DNA of 64,000 bases from Azomonas tarimensis (GCF_042648805.1 NZ_JBHRXZ010000015.1:1-64000), one strand, 5' to 3'; shown: positions 43,897-53,804, counted from the first letter of the stretch. Numbers and translations: made by a program. Notes: generated from the sequence alone by a model not told the origin.

Positions 43897-45127
43897 GAGC
43901 GACCTCCTTGAGGACCGGCGGCGGCTCCACGTCGCGGAAATCCGCTTCGCTGAAGTCGTAGCCCTCGGTCCCCAGCTGCCGGCGAGTCTCCCAGTCGATA
44001 CGCAACAGGATCGCCATGCTGGCGCAGGTCACCACCAGCGAGCTGCCGCCATAACTCAGGAATGGCAGGGTCAGCCCCTTGGTCGGCAGGAGACCGACGT
44101 TCACCCCGATATTGATGAGGAACTGGCCGATCCAGAGAAAGGCCACCCCATAAGCCACGTAGGCCCCGAAAAACTGCTTGGCATGCTCGGCGCGCAGGCC
44201 GATGTAGAGCGCACGGATACCGACGAAGGCGAACAGTGCGACGGTCGCCAGGGCGCCGAACATGCCCAGCTCCTCGGCCAGTACCGAGAACACGAAATCG
44301 GTGTGTGCCTCTGGCAGATAGAACTGCTTCTGTACGCTGTTGCCCAGCCCGACGCCGAGCCACTCGCCACGGCCAAAGGCGATAAGCGCCTGGGTCAATT
44401 GGTAGCCCGCCCCGTACTGGTCGGCCCAGGGGTCGGTGAAGGTGATCAGCCGCTGCATGCGATATTGCTGAGTCTGTACCAGCACGTAGACGGCGAACAC
44501 GGCGAGGATCACCAGCAGGCCGAACCGCAGCAGCCCCACCCCGCCAAGGAAGAGCATCGCCACCGCCGCGCACATCATCACCACCGTGGCCCCGAAGTCA
44601 GGCTCCAGCAACAGCAGCACGGCCATCGGCAGCAGTACCATGAACGGCTTGAGAAAGCCCCACCAGTGCTCGCGAACCTCATCCTGCCGGCGTACCAGGT
44701 AGCCGGCGAGATAGACGATGACAAACAGCTTGGCCAGCTCGGAGGGCTGGACGTTGAACAGGCCGAAGCCGATCCAGCGCATCGAACCGTTCACCTCGCG
44801 CCCGATGCCGGGAATCAGCACCAGCACCAGCAACAGGAAGCCGGCCAGCAGCAGCGCACCACTCAGGCGCTGCCACACGGCCAGGGGAATCAACAGGGCC
44901 CCACCCGCGGCAGCCAGGCCGATCACCACGTAGATCAGGTGGCGGATCATGTAGTAGAGGCTGCTGCCGGTATTCACCGAGGCGACCTCGGTGGAGGCCG
45001 AGGAAATCATGACCAGGCCCAGGCCGAGCAGCGCCAGGCAACCGGCGAGCATTGGAAAATCCAGGTCGACCCCGCGCGGGCTGAACAATGGAGAAGGCGC
45101 TCGGCGCAGGATGGAAAGGCTCAGCAT
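43886..45127 (-). CDS. ftsW: Lipid II polymerase FtsW (SEDS family)
   Basis: The 413-residue SEDS glycosyltransferase works with FtsI in septal peptidoglycan synthesis. About ten membrane helices are present, with family stretches KLFVIVYLAGYLVRRQ, a long outer loop containing WLGVGLGNSVQKQFYLPEAH, and GLTLPFLSYGGSSLV near the end. ATG at 45127 overlaps the murD stop by seven bases and is preferred over the longer frame. Confidence 0.96.
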   Translation of the reverse strand: MLSLSILRRAPSPLFSPRGVDLDFPMLAGCLALLGLGLVMISSASTEVASVNTGSSLYYMIRHLIYVVIGLAAAGGALLIPLAVWQRLSGALLLAGFLLLVLVLIPGIGREVNGSMRWIGFGLFNVQPSELAKLFVIVYLAGYLVRRQDEVREHWWGFLKPFMVLLPMAVLLLLEPDFGATVVMMCAAVAMLFLGGVGLLRFGLLVILAVFAVYVLVQTQQYRMQRLITFTDPWADQYGAGYQLTQALIAFGRGEWLGVGLGNSVQKQFYLPEAHTDFVFSVLAEELGMFGALATVALFAFVGIRALYIGLRAEHAKQFFGAYVAYGVAFLWIGQFLINIGVNVGLLPTKGLTLPFLSYGGSSLVVTCASMAILLRIDWETRRQLGTEGYDFSEADFRDVEPPPVLKEVARGR

Positions 45128-46470
45128 TCGGCGAGCCCTCCCACCGCGGCGGCGAACAGCCGGCCGCGTTCCTCGAAATTGCGGAACATGTCCAGGCTGG
45201 CGCATGCCGGCGACAGCAGCACCGCATCGCCCGCTTGGGCCAGGCTGGAGGCCTGGCGGACCGCCTCGTCAAGTCCGGCAACGGTCAGCAGCGGCGCCGT
45301 ATCCTGCAGCACGGCGGCCAGTTGTCCGGCATCGCGACCCAGCAACACCACGGCGCGGCAATGACGCGCGACAGGTTCCCGCAGCGGGGCGAAATCCGCA
45401 CCCTTGCCGTCTCCTCCGGCAATCAGCACCAGTCGTCCGGCCACATCTGCGCCAAGCCCCTCGATGGCAGCCAGCGCGGCACCGACATTGGTGGCCTTGG
45501 AGTCGTCGTAGTAAGCGACCCCTTGGTGCTCGCCCACCCACTGACAGCGATGCGCCAGGCCAGCGAAGCCGCGCAGCGCCGCGAGCATGGCCGCCATCGG
45601 CAGGCCGGCCGCGTGGCCGAGAGCCAGTGCCGCGAGGGCGTTGGAATGGTTGTGCGCGCCGCGGATCTTCAGCTCGCTCACCGGCATCAATGGCTGGAAC
45701 TCGAACGCCAGGTGTTTTTCGCCGTCCCGCTCGATCAGCCCGAAACCCTTGAAGTCAGGGCGCCCGAGGCCAAAGGTCCAGAGCGGCAAGTCCTCGCGCA
45801 GCAGCGGCCGGCTGAGCGGGTCGTCGCGGTTCACCACCACCTGCCGGGCACCGCGGAAGATCCGGTGCTTGGCCTGGTGATAGGCCGGCAGACCGCTGTA
45901 GCGATCCATGTGGTCCTCACTGATATTCAGGCAAGTCGCCACTTCGGCGTCCAGTCGCTCGGTGGTTTCCAGCTGGAAACTCGACAGTTCGAGCACGTAC
46001 AGCTCGACGCCGTCATCCAGCAGATCCAGCGCCGGCGTGCCCAGGTTGCCGCCTACCGCCACCCGGCGTCCGGCCATCTCGGCCATCAGCCCCACCAGGG
46101 TGGTCACGGTACTTTTCGCGTTGGAGCCGGTGATGGCGACGATCGGCGCTTTCGCTTCGTGAGCGAACAGGTCGATGTCACCAGAAAGCTTCACGCCACG
46201 CGCCGCTGCCTGCTGCAACGCGGGGGTAGCGACCGACAGGCCCGGGCTCACCAGCAGCTCGCTGGCGCGGCAGAGAAAATCGACGTCGAGTTCCCCGCAG
46301 CGCACCTCCACCTCGGGGAATTCCTGTGCCAGCGTGGCCTGTTCCGGCGGGTTGTCCCGCGTGTCGACCACGGCAAAGGGCAGGCCACGGCGCGCCAGAT
46401 GGCGAACCACGGACATACCGCTCTTGCCGAGGCCGACAACGATGCGGAACTGGTCGGACGCAATCAACAC
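45121..46470 (-). CDS. murD: UDP-MurNAc-L-alanine:D-glutamate ligase
   Basis: The 449-residue Mur ligase adds D-glutamate. It has the nucleotide loop FRIVVGLGKSGMSVVRHL, the ATP loop ITGSNAKSTVTTL (Ala replaces the usual Gly in GKST-type loops, as in other Pseudomonas) and SEDHMDRYSGL. The start is GTG at 46470, eight bases after AGGT; TTG at 46476 is possible. It follows mraY closely and overlaps ftsW. Confidence 0.95.
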   Translation of the reverse strand: MLIASDQFRIVVGLGKSGMSVVRHLARRGLPFAVVDTRDNPPEQATLAQEFPEVEVRCGELDVDFLCRASELLVSPGLSVATPALQQAAARGVKLSGDIDLFAHEAKAPIVAITGSNAKSTVTTLVGLMAEMAGRRVAVGGNLGTPALDLLDDGVELYVLELSSFQLETTERLDAEVATCLNISEDHMDRYSGLPAYHQAKHRIFRGARQVVVNRDDPLSRPLLREDLPLWTFGLGRPDFKGFGLIERDGEKHLAFEFQPLMPVSELKIRGAHNHSNALAALALGHAAGLPMAAMLAALRGFAGLAHRCQWVGEHQGVAYYDDSKATNVGAALAAIEGLGADVAGRLVLIAGGDGKGADFAPLREPVARHCRAVVLLGRDAGQLAAVLQDTAPLLTVAGLDEAVRQASSLAQAGDAVLLSPACASLDMFRNFEERGRLFAAAVGGLAEC

Positions 46471-46476
46471 GCTCAA

Positions 46477-47559
46477 TTACCTCAGCTTCAGGGTGGCAAG
46501 GCCAACCAGCACGAGAATCACCGTGATGATCCAGAATCGGACGATCACGCGCGGCTCGGGCCAGCCCTTGAGTTCAAAGTGGTGGTGGATCGGCGCCATG
46601 CGAAACACGCGTTTGCCGGTGAGCTTGAACGAAGCCACCTGGATCATGACCGAGAGGGTTTCCATGACGAACACGCCGCCCATGATGAACAGCACCACCT
46701 CCTGGCGAACGATCACCGCGATGGTGCCCAGCGCGGCGCCCAGCGCCAGCGCGCCGACGTCACCCATGAACACCTGCGCCGGATAGGTGTTGAACCAGAG
46801 AAAGCCCAGGCCCGCACCGATCAGCGCGCCGCAGAACACGATCAGCTCGCCAGCGCCCGGAACATAGGGAATCAGCAGGTACTCGGCGAAATTCACGTTG
46901 CCCGACAGGTAGCAGAAGATGCCCAGCGCACCGCCGACCATGACCGTCGGCATGATCGCCAGCCCGTCCAGCCCATCGGTGAGGTTCACCGCATTGCTCG
47001 AGCCGACGATGACGAAGTAGGTCAGCACGATGAAGCCGATGCCGAGCGGGATCTCGATGTCCTTGATCAAGGGCACGATGAAGATGGTTTCGATGGGGTT
47101 CTGCGCGGTCATATAAAGGAAGACCGCGGCACCGAAGCCGAACACCGATTGCCAGAAATACTTCCAGCGGCTCGGCAGGCCGCGGGAGTTCTTTTCGATC
47201 ACCTTGCGGTAGTCGTCTACCCAGCCGATGGCGCCGAACAGCAGGGTAACCAGCAGCACCACCCACACGTAGCGGTTCGACAGGTCGGCCCAGAGCAGCG
47301 TACTGATGCCGATCGCCGAGAGAATCAGCGCACCGCCCATGGTCGGGGTGCCGCGCTTGGAGAGATGCGACTGCGGACCGTCGTTGCGCACCGCCTGGCC
47401 GATCTGGCGGATCTGCAGGGTGCGGATCATCCAGGGGCCCAGCCACAGCGCCAGGGCCAGGGCAGTCAACACCCCGAGGATCCCGCGCAGGGACAGGTAC
47501 TGGAAGACGGAAAATCCCGTATGGAACTGCTGGAGCCATGCCGAGAGCAGAAGCAGCAT
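46477..47559 (-). CDS. mraY: Phospho-MurNAc-pentapeptide transferase
   Basis: The 360-residue membrane enzyme forms lipid I from UDP-MurNAc-pentapeptide and undecaprenyl phosphate. It has about ten helices and the active-site stretches NDGPQSHLSKRGTPTMGG, NLTDGLDGLAIMP and APIHHHFELKGWPE. ATG at 47559 shares one base with the murF stop (TGATG). The longer frame from 47994 is antisense noise over murF in another frame and is not used. Confidence 0.97.
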   Translation of the reverse strand: MLLLLSAWLQQFHTGFSVFQYLSLRGILGVLTALALALWLGPWMIRTLQIRQIGQAVRNDGPQSHLSKRGTPTMGGALILSAIGISTLLWADLSNRYVWVVLLVTLLFGAIGWVDDYRKVIEKNSRGLPSRWKYFWQSVFGFGAAVFLYMTAQNPIETIFIVPLIKDIEIPLGIGFIVLTYFVIVGSSNAVNLTDGLDGLAIMPTVMVGGALGIFCYLSGNVNFAEYLLIPYVPGAGELIVFCGALIGAGLGFLWFNTYPAQVFMGDVGALALGAALGTIAVIVRQEVVLFIMGGVFVMETLSVMIQVASFKLTGKRVFRMAPIHHHFELKGWPEPRVIVRFWIITVILVLVGLATLKLR

Positions 47560-48938
47560 CAATGTTTCTCCATGGTTGCTTCGCTCAGGGCGCTGACGAC
47601 CCTGTCCATTGCGGCACTGCGAGAGCCTTTGATCAGAAGCGTGGTGCCCGCCCGGCATTCGGCCCTCAAAGCCTCGATCAATGCCGGTTGGCTGTTGAAA
47701 TGGCGGCCGCCCGGGCCAAAGGCGGCGACGGCATGCGCCATCTCGGGGCCGACCGCGAACAGCCCTTCCACCGTGCCGCGGGCATGCTCGCCCACTTGGC
47801 GGTGGCCGGCTCTGGACCATTGCCCGAGTTCGCCCATGTCTCCCAGCACCAGCAGGCGCCGTGGCGCAAAACTCGCCAGCAGGTCGACCGCCGCGCACAT
47901 GGACGCCGGATTGGCGTTGTAACTGTCGTCGATCAACCGCACCCCGTTGAGGCCGAACTGCGCCACTGCACGCCCCCTGACCGGCTGCAACCACTGCAGC
48001 CCCTTGACGATGTCGGCCAGCTCCACACCCATGGCGTGGGTGACCGCCGCGGCCGCCACGGCATTGGCTACGTTGTGACGGCCTAGCAGGTTGAGCTGCA
48101 CTGCGGCCGAGCCCTCCGGCCCATGCAGCACGAAGCTCGGGCAGCCGCGGGCGTCCTGATCCAGCCCGGCTGCATGAAAGTCAGCGTCGGGGTTGTGCAC
48201 GCTGAAGCTCAGTACCCGGCGCTCACCGGCACGCTGCTTCCAGATGGGAAAGGCCTTGTCGTCCAGATTGAGCACCGCCACGCCGCCCTGGCGCAGCCCT
48301 TCGATGATTTCACCCTTGGCCTCGACGATGCGCTCCGGGCCGCCGAATTCCCCCACATGGGCGTTGCCCGCGTTGGTGATCAGACACACCTGCGGATGGG
48401 TAAGGGATACCGTGTAGGCGATCTCGCCTACTGTCGAGGCACCGAGTTCGATGATCGCGCTGCGGTGCTGCGGGCCCAGCTCGAGCAGGGTCAGCGGCGC
48501 CCCGAGATCATTGTTGAGGTTACCGCGGGTGGCCAGCACGGCCTCGGCGTCGCCAGCTGCGACGCGTAGGATGCTGGCGATCAGCTCCTTGGCGGTGGTC
48601 TTGCCGCTGGAGCCGGTCACGGCAGCGACCATGCCGTCGTACGCCTCGCGATTGAGCGCGCCCAGCCGGCCCAGTGCCAGGCGGGTATCCGGCACCAGCA
48701 GCTGCGGGATGGCGCAGTCGGCCACTTCGCGGCTGACCAGCGCTGCCACTGCACCCTTGGCAGCGGCCTCTGCCAGATAGGCATGACCGTCGAAATTCGG
48801 GCCGACCAGGGCAACGAACAGCTGGCCCGGCAGGATCGCCCGGCTGTCGGTGCTCACCGCGGAAAAATGGGTATCGTCGCCAATCAGGCGCGCCGACAGC
48901 GGCTCGAGCAACTGGCTCAGGCGCATCGCTTCAAGCAC
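47559..48938 (-). CDS. murF: UDP-MurNAc-tripeptide D-alanyl-D-alanine ligase
   Basis: The 459-residue Mur ligase adds the D-Ala-D-Ala made by DdlB. The ATP loop is GSSGKTTAKELI, with LITNAGNAHVGEFGG and DSYNANPASM downstream. GTG at 48938 is chosen: GGAGG lies six bases before it and the product begins MLEAMRLSQ, like relatives. It overlaps the murE stop by eight bases. mraY follows with a one-base overlap. Confidence 0.96.
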   Translation of the reverse strand: MLEAMRLSQLLEPLSARLIGDDTHFSAVSTDSRAILPGQLFVALVGPNFDGHAYLAEAAAKGAVAALVSREVADCAIPQLLVPDTRLALGRLGALNREAYDGMVAAVTGSSGKTTAKELIASILRVAAGDAEAVLATRGNLNNDLGAPLTLLELGPQHRSAIIELGASTVGEIAYTVSLTHPQVCLITNAGNAHVGEFGGPERIVEAKGEIIEGLRQGGVAVLNLDDKAFPIWKQRAGERRVLSFSVHNPDADFHAAGLDQDARGCPSFVLHGPEGSAAVQLNLLGRHNVANAVAAAAVTHAMGVELADIVKGLQWLQPVRGRAVAQFGLNGVRLIDDSYNANPASMCAAVDLLASFAPRRLLVLGDMGELGQWSRAGHRQVGEHARGTVEGLFAVGPEMAHAVAAFGPGGRHFNSQPALIEALRAECRAGTTLLIKGSRSAAMDRVVSALSEATMEKH

Positions 48939-50394
48939 TGGTGTCCTCCCAGGCGTCCAGCGCCCTGCTTGCTTCGTCGACATCGGAGAAGGGCAGCCGC
49001 TGCCCCTGGATCTCCTGGTAATCCTCATGTCCCTTGCCGGCTAGCAACACCAGGTCGCCGACGCGGCTGCTGGCGATCAGCTGGGCGATGGCGCGGGCAC
49101 GAAGGGGGACGAATTCTACTGATTCGGGCGCCGTGAATCCCGACCGAACGTCGAGCTGAATCGTTGCAGGATCTTCACCGCGCGGGTTGTCGTCGGTGAC
49201 GGTCACGGTATCGGCCAGACGCTCGGCGACGGCCGCCATCAGGGGCCGCTTGCCCTTGTCACGCTCGCCGCCGCAGCCGAACAGGCAACGCAGGCGGCCC
49301 TGGGCATGTGGACGCAGCGCCAGCAGGGCCTTTTCCAGGGCATCGGGGGTGTGGGCGTAGTCGACCACCACCAGCGGCCGATCAACGCCGCCAAGGCGCT
49401 GCATGCGCCCGGGCGGGCCATCGAGCCGGGGCATCACTTCCAGCACTTCGTCGAGGGGATAGCCCATCCCCAGCAGGGTGCCCACCACCGCCAGCAGGTT
49501 GCTCAGGTTGAACGCGCCGAGCAGCGGGCTGCGCAGGGCGCGCTCGCCCTGTGCCGTCATCAGGCGGGCGCGGACGCCGCCGTCGTTGAAACGCGCCGCT
49601 GGGCAATACAATGAGGCACCGGCATCCTCCAGGCTGTAGGTGATCAGGGTCGACTCGCCCGGCGCCGAGGCGAGCCGACGTCCGAAGGCATCGTCAAGGT
49701 TGACCACCCGATGCTTGAGGCCGGGCATCTCGAACAGCCGGGCCTTGGCTGCCCCGTAGGCCTCCATGCTGCCGTGGTAGTCGAGATGATCGCGGGACAG
49801 ATTGGTGAACACCGCCACATCGAAGGCCAGCGCCGCCACTCGCCCCTGCTCGAGCCCGTGGGACGACACCTCCATGGCGACCGCCCGGGCGCCAGCCTGC
49901 TTCAGCTGCGCCAGCCCTTCCTGGACGCCCAGGGCATCCGGCGTGGTGTGCATGCCCTGCTTCAGCGCTCCGTGAAAGCCATTGCCCAGCGTGCCGATGA
50001 GCCCGCAGCGCTCGCCCAGGAGATCCAGCGCCTGAGCCACCAACTGGCTCACGGTGGTCTTGCCATTGGTGCCGGTGATGCCGACCAGGCGCAGGCTGCG
50101 GCTGGGTTCGCCATGAAAGCGGCCGGCGATGTAGGACAGCTGGGCAGCCAGCCCCCTGACCGGAATCAGCAGCGCGGTGTCCGCCTTAATTGGCTCGGCA
50201 CCTTCGGCCTCGTAGGCGACCGCCACCGCACCACGCGCGATCGCATCGGCAATGTGCTGGCGACCGTCCTGGCGCAGGCCCGGTACCGCCAGGAACAGAT
50301 CGCCCGGCCGGGTCTTGCGGCTGTCCAGGGTCAATGCGCGCACCAGCACCGAACGTGGCGCCTGGGGCAACAGATAATCGAGTGGAACGCCCAT
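48931..50394 (-). CDS. murE: UDP-MurNAc-tripeptide synthetase (MurE)
   Basis: The 487-residue Mur ligase adds the third residue of the stem. The ATP loop is GITGTNGKTTVSQL. The motif DNPRGEDP marks enzymes that add meso-diaminopimelate rather than lysine, which fits a Gram-negative host. The start shares one base with the ftsI stop (TGATG). Length is typical. Confidence 0.97.
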   Translation of the reverse strand: MGVPLDYLLPQAPRSVLVRALTLDSRKTRPGDLFLAVPGLRQDGRQHIADAIARGAVAVAYEAEGAEPIKADTALLIPVRGLAAQLSYIAGRFHGEPSRSLRLVGITGTNGKTTVSQLVAQALDLLGERCGLIGTLGNGFHGALKQGMHTTPDALGVQEGLAQLKQAGARAVAMEVSSHGLEQGRVAALAFDVAVFTNLSRDHLDYHGSMEAYGAAKARLFEMPGLKHRVVNLDDAFGRRLASAPGESTLITYSLEDAGASLYCPAARFNDGGVRARLMTAQGERALRSPLLGAFNLSNLLAVVGTLLGMGYPLDEVLEVMPRLDGPPGRMQRLGGVDRPLVVVDYAHTPDALEKALLALRPHAQGRLRCLFGCGGERDKGKRPLMAAVAERLADTVTVTDDNPRGEDPATIQLDVRSGFTAPESVEFVPLRARAIAQLIASSRVGDLVLLAGKGHEDYQEIQGQRLPFSDVDEASRALDAWEDTSA

Positions 50395-52121
50395 CAGCCG
50401 CGCCCTCCGTTTCGCGCCTTGGCATCGGCGGTTTTCAGCTCGGGGCTCGGCAGGTTGTCCGGCGTGACGTTGAGCAGGCGCAGCGAGTGCGCCATCACCT
50501 TGCCAAACACCGGTGCGGCCACCAGGCCACCGAAATAGCCCTTGGTGCTGGGCTCGTCGATCACCACCACCGCGGCGATACGCGGGTTGGACACCGGCGC
50601 CACGCCCGCGAAGAAGGCGCGGTAGGCATCCTTGGTATAGCCCCCGGTGCCGGAGATCTTTTTCGCCGTACCGCTCTTGCCACCGACCTGGTAGCCCGGA
50701 ATCCTGGCTCGCACACCACCGCCGCCTTCGTCCTCGACCACTGCACGCAGCATCTTCAGCACCGCGTCGGCCACCTGCTTGTCCATCACCTGGGTACCCT
50801 CGCGCGGCCGGTCGACCCGCAGCAGTGACAGCGGCACCGATTTGCCGCCATTGCCAAGCGTCGCGTAGGCGTGCGCCAGTTGCACCGCGGTCACCGAAAG
50901 GCCGTAACCGTAGGCCAGCGACGCGGTTTCAGCCTCGCGCCAGCGGCGGTGGTTGGGCAGGCTGCCAACCCGTTCGCCAGGAAAGCCAAGCCCGGTGTCC
51001 TGGCCGAAACCGGCCTGCTGCATGACCGCATAGACCGGCTCGGCACCGATATCCAGGGCGATCTTGCTCACCCCGACGTTGCTCGATTTCATCAGGATGC
51101 CGGTCAGGTCCATCATGTCGCCGCGCGAGACGTCGCGAATGGTGTAGCGGCCGATGCGCATCCAGCCCGGCCGGGTGTCGATCATCGAGTTCGGCTGATA
51201 GCGGCCGGAGGCCAGCGCGGCGGCGATGGAGAAGGGCTTGACCGTCGAGCCGGGCTCGAACACATCGATCATCGCCCGGTTGCGCATCGCCGCCGGCTGC
51301 AGATTGCGGCGGTTGTTCGGGTTGTAGGTGGGCTGGTTGGCCATGGCGAGGATCTCGCCGGTCTTCACGTCGATCATCACCAGGCTGGCCGCCTTGGCGC
51401 CGTGCTCGATCATGGCGTTGCGCAGTTCTCGATGCGCCAGGTACTGCAGGCGCAGGTCGATCGACAGCGCCACCGGCTTGCCCGGCTTGGCGTTCTGCAC
51501 CACCTGCACATCCTTGATCAGCCGGCCGCGGCGGTCCTTGAGCACCTGGCGGCGTCCGGGCACGCCGGCAAGCCATTCGTCATAGGCCAGTTCGATGCCT
51601 TCGCGGCCGCGGTCGTCGATATCGGTAAAGCCCACCACATGGGCGGCGACATCACCCGCCGGGTAGAAGCGGCGAAACTCTTCCTGCGAATAGACGCCTG
51701 GGATCTTCAGCGCCAGGACCTCGTCGCCCTGCTCCGGGGTCAGCCCGCGGGTGAGGTACATGAATTCGCGCGCGGCCAGCTGGGTAATACGTTCGCGCAG
51801 AGCCTTGGGCTCCTGCCCCAGTGCTGTGGCCAGTTCATCGAGACGCCCGGGAGCCGTCACCAGTTCCTTCGGGTTGCCCCACAGGGTGGTCACCGGAGTG
51901 CTGACCGCCAGCGGCTCGCCATGCCGGTCGGTCATAAGCCCGCGATGCGCCGGAATAGGAATATGCCGCACGCTGCGCGCATCGCCCTGGCCCTTGAGAA
52001 AGCCGGGATCGAGCACCTGCAGGTCGACGATGCGCCAGCCAATGAGCGCAATCATGACCGCGAGCAGGCCCAGCACCAGGCGAAAGCGCCAGGGATACAA
52101 GGCGCCGTCGAGACGCATCAT
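50394..52121 (-). CDS. ftsI: Septal penicillin-binding protein 3 (FtsI)
   Basis: The 575-residue class B transpeptidase crosslinks septal peptidoglycan and is a main target of beta-lactams such as aztreonam. One membrane helix near the N-terminus (LVLGLLAVMIALIGWRIV) is followed by the pedestal domain and the transpeptidase with the active serine in EPGSTVKPFS, SSN, and GGKSGTAKK. It overlaps ftsL by four bases upstream and murE by one base downstream. Confidence 0.97.
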   Translation of the reverse strand: MMRLDGALYPWRFRLVLGLLAVMIALIGWRIVDLQVLDPGFLKGQGDARSVRHIPIPAHRGLMTDRHGEPLAVSTPVTTLWGNPKELVTAPGRLDELATALGQEPKALRERITQLAAREFMYLTRGLTPEQGDEVLALKIPGVYSQEEFRRFYPAGDVAAHVVGFTDIDDRGREGIELAYDEWLAGVPGRRQVLKDRRGRLIKDVQVVQNAKPGKPVALSIDLRLQYLAHRELRNAMIEHGAKAASLVMIDVKTGEILAMANQPTYNPNNRRNLQPAAMRNRAMIDVFEPGSTVKPFSIAAALASGRYQPNSMIDTRPGWMRIGRYTIRDVSRGDMMDLTGILMKSSNVGVSKIALDIGAEPVYAVMQQAGFGQDTGLGFPGERVGSLPNHRRWREAETASLAYGYGLSVTAVQLAHAYATLGNGGKSVPLSLLRVDRPREGTQVMDKQVADAVLKMLRAVVEDEGGGGVRARIPGYQVGGKSGTAKKISGTGGYTKDAYRAFFAGVAPVSNPRIAAVVVIDEPSTKGYFGGLVAAPVFGKVMAHSLRLLNVTPDNLPSPELKTADAKARNGGRG

Positions 52122-52408
52122 GGCTTCACCAGCCTGACGTCGAGCGCCTCGGGCACACGCATTTCCAGGCGTTCACTGGCCAGGCTCTCGATCCGGCTAT
52201 GGGCGGTCCAGGTGCTCTGCTCCAGCACCAGCCTGCCCCACTCGGCCTGCGCCTTGTCGCGCACGCTCAACTCGCCATACAGGTCATTGAGCAACTGCCG
52301 GTTCCAGTGCGCGGTGTAGGCCACGCCCAGGGCGGTTCCCAGCACGGCGACGAACAGCGCCAGCATGATTAGCGTGCCTCGCGGCATGGCGCGCAGCGAA
52401 CGGCTCAT
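52118..52408 (-). CDS. ftsL: Cell division protein FtsL
   Basis: The 96-residue bitopic protein has a short basic tail, one membrane helix (GTLIMLALFVAVLGTALGV) and a periplasmic coiled coil with the family stretch NRQLLNDLYGEL and LVLEQSTW. It forms a complex with FtsB and FtsQ that activates FtsWI. It overlaps rsmH and ftsI by four bases each, so all three are coupled. Confidence 0.94.
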   Translation of the reverse strand: MSRSLRAMPRGTLIMLALFVAVLGTALGVAYTAHWNRQLLNDLYGELSVRDKAQAEWGRLVLEQSTWTAHSRIESLASERLEMRVPEALDVRLVKP

Positions 52409-53352
52409 CGCAGCTTCTCCGCAACCCGCATCACCGCGCTACGCGAGCGCGGGTTGGCCGAGACCTCGGCCGGCGAGGCGTATTGTGGCTTGCCGATCAG
52501 TTTCAGGCGCGGATCGAAAGGCTTGACCCGCACCGGCAGGTCACGCGGCAGCGCATCGGCTTCACCCTTGACCTGACGGCGCATGAACTGCTTGACCAGG
52601 CGATCCTCGAGCGAATGAAAGCTGATCACCACCAGCCGTCCGCCTACCGCCAGCGCCTCGAGCGCCGCCTCGAGGCCGGCCTCGAGATCGCCTAGTTCGT
52701 TGTTGATGAAGATGCGCAGGCCCTGGAAGGCGCGGGTCGCCGGATTCTTGCCCTTTTCCCAGGCCGGATTGGCCTCGGTCAGGACCTTGGCCAAGTCCAG
52801 GGTACGCTCGAAGGGGCGCTCGGCGCGACGCGCCACCACGGCGCGGGCCATCCGCCGGGCGAAGCGCTCCTCGCCGTAATCCTTGAAAACCCGGGCGATC
52901 TCTTCTTCCGGAGCCTGCGCCACCCACTGCGCCGCACTGATCCCACGCGAGGGGTCCATGCGCATGTCCAGCGGACCATCATGGGTGAAGCTGAACCCGC
53001 GTTCAGCCTCGTCCAACTGCGGTGAAGAAACCCCGAGATCGAGCAGGATGCCGTCGACCCGGCCGTTCCAGCCGCGTTGCGCCACCTCCTCGGCCAGCTC
53101 GGCGAAGCTGCGCTGTACAACGACGAAGCGGCCGTCTTCGGCCGCTAGGGTATGCCCCGCCAGGATCGCCTGCGGATCCTTGTCGAACCCCAGCAGGCAG
53201 CCGTCCGGGCCGAGGCGATCGAGCAGCAGGCGGCTATGCCCGCCGCGTCCGAAAGTGCCGTCTATATAGCGGCCGTCGGCACGCACGGCGAGTGCGGCAA
53301 TAGCTTCGTCGAGCAACACGGTGACGTGCTGCGAGCTGCTGGTCGGATTCAC
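52405..53352 (-). CDS. rsmH: 16S rRNA (cytosine-1402 N4) methyltransferase RsmH
   Basis: The 315-residue SAM enzyme N4-methylates C1402 of 16S rRNA at the decoding site; RsmI, encoded nearby at 54523, modifies the ribose of the same base. The SAM loop is YIDGTFGRGGHSRLLLDRLG near residue 28, and VISFHSLEDRLVKQFMR is conserved. GTG at 53352 overlaps the mraZ stop by four bases (GTGA) and is preferred to the longer frame. Confidence 0.96.
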   Translation of the reverse strand: MNPTSSSQHVTVLLDEAIAALAVRADGRYIDGTFGRGGHSRLLLDRLGPDGCLLGFDKDPQAILAGHTLAAEDGRFVVVQRSFAELAEEVAQRGWNGRVDGILLDLGVSSPQLDEAERGFSFTHDGPLDMRMDPSRGISAAQWVAQAPEEEIARVFKDYGEERFARRMARAVVARRAERPFERTLDLAKVLTEANPAWEKGKNPATRAFQGLRIFINNELGDLEAGLEAALEALAVGGRLVVISFHSLEDRLVKQFMRRQVKGEADALPRDLPVRVKPFDPRLKLIGKPQYASPAEVSANPRSRSAVMRVAEKLR

Positions 53353-53804
53353 AGAATTAGGTCGCGCAGTTGATCCGGCAGACCGCCGGGTTGTTTGATG
53401 GCCGCGAAGTCCCGCTCGGAGACCGCGATCCACTCGTCTTCATTCCAGATCTGAAACTTGTTCAGCTGACCGACCAGCATGGCCCGCTTGTCCAGCCCGG
53501 CGTAATCGCGCAGGCGCGGTGGAACCAGCACGCGACCACTGCCATCGAGTTCCAGATCGACCGCATTGCCGATCAGCACCCGCTGCAGCCGCCGCGAATC
53601 CTCATTCAGCGATGGCAGCGAGCGCAGGGTCGCTTCGATCTGCTCCCATTCCGGAAGGGGATAGAGACAGAGGCAGCGATCGGATACATCCACGGTCACG
53701 ACCAATTGCCCCTCGCACCTCGAAACGAGCTCGTCACGATACCGGCTAGGCATCGCGAGCCGCCCTTTGGCGTCGAGACTGATGGCATTGGCTCCCCGAA
53801 ACAC
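53349..53804 (-). CDS. mraZ: Transcriptional regulator MraZ
   Basis: The 151-residue protein holds two SpoVT/AbrB-like MraZ domains (LDAKGRLAMPSRYRDEL at the N-terminus and LDGSGRVLVPPRLRDYA near residue 90). It forms rings that bind direct repeats before its own gene and represses the dcw cluster. Such repeats lie at 53835-53870 here. It is the first gene of the cluster and is followed by rsmH with a four-base overlap. Confidence 0.96.
   Translation of the reverse strand: MFRGANAISLDAKGRLAMPSRYRDELVSRCEGQLVVTVDVSDRCLCLYPLPEWEQIEATLRSLPSLNEDSRRLQRVLIGNAVDLELDGSGRVLVPPRLRDYAGLDKRAMLVGQLNKFQIWNEDEWIAVSERDFAAIKQPGGLPDQLRDLIL

Noticed and set aside
45088..47922. Plus-strand open frame of 944 codons
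   Set aside because: It is the antisense shadow of murD, mraY and murF; GC-rich codon use leaves the opposite frame free of stops.
47560..47994. N-terminal extension of mraY by 145 codons
   Set aside because: It reads murF in another frame, and the family start is at 47559.
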